The notes under the pieces were generated by a model. The model was not told the origin of the DNA. It ran no database searches and worked only from the letters and a program-made list of their open reading frames with translations. From Actinomycetota bacterium (lineage in GTDB: Bacteria > Actinomycetota > Actinomycetes > Nanopelagicales > Nanopelagicaceae), in assembly GCA_009698045.1 (NCBI GenBank), contig WLRE01000068.1:1-7135 (forward strand): a stretch of 7,135 nucleotides of DNA. The letters run 5' to 3'. Shown here one piece after another: positions 5,401 to 7,135 of this stretch (positions are counted from its first letter, which is position 1; each line of letters begins with the position of its first letter). The translations under genes and the position numbers were made by a program.

Positions 5401-6888
5401 TTAACGCTTCTTACTTCCTATAGCCCTACCTTGGACCCAGATAGTCATTGAACTTGACGAGCTCTGATTCGGTAGTGAAACCGGGGCATAAGTAACCATG
5501 ATGTTTACATACGTGCGTTGAGACGGCGCCCAGGTGCAAGTGGCTAACGAAATAGTAGTGAGAATATTCTTACATCCCGGAATCGGCTTACCTTGCGCAA
5601 AGAATGTTGCTCGTCCCACAGCATTTACATTCGCACTTAAAATACTTGGAGAACGATAGACAGGATTTGCAGTATTCAGAGTAACTTGTGAAATAGTGGC
5701 CACGCCCGTGGTTGCATTTCCGGTCAATGGCGTTGCGCTGCTATCGGAGGTAGAACGCGCCCAGACTCGAAAGTTATAGAGCGTGCCTTGATCGAGTCCA
5801 GAAATAGACGCAGTCGGCGAACCGGTCGGCGAAGTGATTCGCACTGTAGAAGCGCCGGACCAATTAGCGGTGGAGTTCTTCTTGTATTGCACTACATATT
5901 CGTTCACAGTTCCTGAAGCAGGAGCTGCCCATGACAAATTTACCTGCGTTGCACTTGGTGTACTGGTAAGAGTTTGTGGTGTACCAAATGCAGGATCGGC
6001 TTGCTTGCCCCATAACTGAAATGCCATGGGGCCAAGGCCACCGTTGTACCCGTTCGATGTGTTTTGGCCGCTTGCTGCTGTCACGCCGTTCCAGTTTGGT
6101 TGATCTCCTTGAATAACTCCGTTCTGCAATCCGATTCCTATGTGGTCATCGCAGGAACCATCTTCAGCGGCTTCGTTATTCCAAATGATTCCCCAGCGGA
6201 AGAGGTGGGCACCGCATGCAGTTGAGTGGTTGAATCCATAAACTCCGTAACCACTCTGATAAGAAAAAACTGCTGTATTTGAACTATTTCGATAGAGCGA
6301 ATTTCGGACGGTGGCATAGGTGCTGTAAATATTTTGAGTGGTTGTCAGACGGGTGTACATCGACTGCGCAGTAAACGTTTCGTACCAGACCCAGCCGCCA
6401 AAACCGTTGCTTGCGATATCACCATCGTTAGTCACTGAACCAACGGCTGGATTAGAAAAGGCAACAATTGCGCCGGTCAGTGGTACGGAGTTATAGGCAG
6501 AAGATTTTCCGTCAGATGTCGTGTCATTGGTGAGCGCCGAGCCCGTAGAAGTTGTGTTGCTCGTGAAATATGTGGAGTCGTAGTAAAAACTGGTGCTCGT
6601 GCGCGGTGCTTTCATCATTAAAATCCAGCCACCGTTGGCGGTATTTGTGCGGTCCATTTTGAGATAAACCTGCGTCGCAGAACCTGAAATTTTTAGGTAG
6701 TAGGTGCCATCTGTTGTGGTTCCGTACAAATTGTAAATTTCTTGCGCTGAAAGTGCTGGGCAGGATGCAGATGTTCCTACCTGGCATTCGACTTCTTGCG
6801 TTTGGGCAGCTTGTACGGATGGCGATAAGGTGGAAAGAAGCATGACGCCGATCAGCACAAAGGCTAGTCGCGGTTGGAACAAAGACAT
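5401..6888 (-). CDS. Secreted fibrinogen-like (GGGWT-type) / FN3 / Ig-like domain protein
   Basis: A 495-residue exported protein. The ATG at 6888 gives a clean signal peptide (MSLFQPR, a hydrophobic stretch, likely cleavage VQA|AQ at 27-28). A start at 7020 would add 44 residues that only overlap the CDGSH gene and bury the signal peptide. Residues about 43-295 resemble a bacterial fibrinogen C-terminal/intelectin-like domain: CPALSAQEIYNLYG, DGTYYLKI, QVYLKMD and NGGWILMMKA, then WNNEAAEDGSCDDHIGIG and PMAFQLWGK. The usual YCD cysteine is replaced by Leu76. Cys35/Cys43 and Cys225/Cys246 could pair. A clear FN3 domain spans about 300-393 (VNLSWAAP, YVVQYKK, LYNFRVWA). The C-terminal Ig-like domain (about 397-485) carries Cys439 and Cys451, followed by a basic tail GSKKR. 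It lies 4 bp after the CDGSH gene and is probably co-transcribed with it; no good Shine-Dalgarno is visible. Carbohydrate binding is inferred from the fold family. Confidence 0.85.
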   Translation of the reverse strand: MSLFQPRLAFVLIGVMLLSTLSPSVQAAQTQEVECQVGTSASCPALSAQEIYNLYGTTTDGTYYLKISGSATQVYLKMDRTNTANGGWILMMKAPRTSTSFYYDSTYFTSNTTSTGSALTNDTTSDGKSSAYNSVPLTGAIVAFSNPAVGSVTNDGDIASNGFGGWVWYETFTAQSMYTRLTTTQNIYSTYATVRNSLYRNSSNTAVFSYQSGYGVYGFNHSTACGAHLFRWGIIWNNEAAEDGSCDDHIGIGLQNGVIQGDQPNWNGVTAASGQNTSNGYNGGLGPMAFQLWGKQADPAFGTPQTLTSTPSATQVNLSWAAPASGTVNEYVVQYKKNSTANWSGASTVRITSPTGSPTASISGLDQGTLYNFRVWARSTSDSSATPLTGNATTGVATISQVTLNTANPVYRSPSILSANVNAVGRATFFAQGKPIPGCKNILTTISLATCTWAPSQRTYVNIMVTYAPVSLPNQSSSSSMTIWVQGRAIGSKKR

Positions 6889-6892
6889 TTGT

Positions 6893-7099
6893 TTAGCTAG
6901 GAATACCCTCGGGTGCAGTAAACCCACAACTCTTGTGCGATCCATCGCACCACGGCTTATCTTTCGATGCGCCACAACGGCAGAGTGAGAAATCAGATTT
7001 AGTTTCGATGACAGTGCCATCGGCAGCTACGATATCTACGGTTCCGGAGACGCGGATTGAACCGTTCTCTTTTAGTCGAATCTGTACGCGCTCGGTCAT
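6893..7099 (-). CDS. CDGSH-type iron-sulfur domain protein
   Basis: A 68-residue protein with the complete CDGSH signature: Cys40-x-Cys42, then Cys51-Asp-Gly-Ser-His55, in the order C-R-C-G-A-S-K-D-K-P-W-C-D-G-S-H. In this family three cysteines and one histidine bind a [2Fe-2S] cluster, and the proteins serve as redox or cluster-transfer factors. The N-terminal part (VQIRLKENGSIRVSGTVDIV) matches the beta-rich lead-in common in small bacterial members. No signal peptide or membrane segment is present, so it is cytoplasmic. The ATG at 7099 is preceded by a promoter-like sequence but no ribosome-binding site, suggesting leaderless expression. It is first in a likely two-gene transcript with the fibrinogen-like gene; no functional link between them is evident. 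Confidence 0.92.
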   Translation of the reverse strand: MTERVQIRLKENGSIRVSGTVDIVAADGTVIETKSDFSLCRCGASKDKPWCDGSHKSCGFTAPEGIPS

Positions 7100-7105
7100 A
7101 TCTTT

Positions 7106-7134
7106 ATTCTAGATAATCGCGAAGTTTTTGGGAA
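7106..7134 (-). promoter_or_regulatory. Candidate leaderless promoter for the CDGSH gene
   Basis: On the minus strand TTCCCA (7134-7129, four of six matches to TTGACA) is followed, after a 17-bp spacer, by TAGAAT (7111-7106, five of six matches to TATAAT). Six bases separate the -10 box from the ATG at 7099, which places the predicted transcription start on the A of the start codon. Confidence 0.55.
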
Positions 7135-7135
7135 C

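Noticed and set aside
5391..5405. Possible bidirectional terminator between the two secreted genes (GTTA-TTTT-TAAC)
   Set aside because: The stem is only four AT-rich pairs; too weak to support a terminator call.
6889..7020. In-frame N-terminal extension of the fibrinogen-like gene to a start at 7020
   Set aside because: It overlaps the CDGSH gene in another frame, places a basic non-signal stretch before the signal peptide, and the ATG at 6888 gives a typical export signal.

Overview
The window looks like a chromosomal stretch from a moderate- to low-GC actinobacterium. Three things point that way: a topoisomerase IV pair with actinobacterial-type ParC/ParE sequence, a small DUF7455-type zinc protein next to parE, and apparently leaderless promoters. 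The compact layout (gaps of 0, 4, 6 and 40 bp) and composition around or below 50% GC suggest a streamlined lineage such as the freshwater acI/Nanopelagicales group. That placement is inference; no rRNA or other decisive marker is present.

Left half (1-3538): the 3' part of parC on the plus strand meets parE on the minus strand tail to tail, with the two stop codons directly adjoining. The two subunits would form a type IIA topoisomerase. The ParC here stops right after the breakage-reunion core and has no C-terminal beta-pinwheel domain. A 241-bp divergent region (3539-3779) separates parE from a 73-residue zinc-ribbon-like DUF7455 protein. It holds candidate promoters in both directions and an unusual G-run/C-run pattern in the parE leader.

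Right half (4042-7099): two large secreted proteins are encoded tail to tail, 6 bp apart. Each has a signal peptide, a different lectin-like N-terminal module (LamG-like in one, fibrinogen/GGGWT-like in the other), an FN3 domain, and a related C-terminal Ig-like domain with two cysteines at identical spacing, then a short basic tail. They look like a matched pair of exported surface or glycan-binding proteins built on one C-terminal chassis. The fibrinogen-like gene lies 4 bp downstream of a CDGSH iron-sulfur protein gene, probably in one transcript. The LamG gene and the CDGSH gene share one promoter geometry: TAGAAT six bases before the ATG, which predicts leaderless mRNAs. At the LamG gene this -10 box is embedded in a perfect 7-bp inverted repeat.

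The most noteworthy points are the convergent secreted pair with its shared two-cysteine C-terminal domain, the CTD-less ParC, and the palindrome over the LamG promoter. No RNA genes, insertion sequences, CRISPR arrays or attachment sites were seen.
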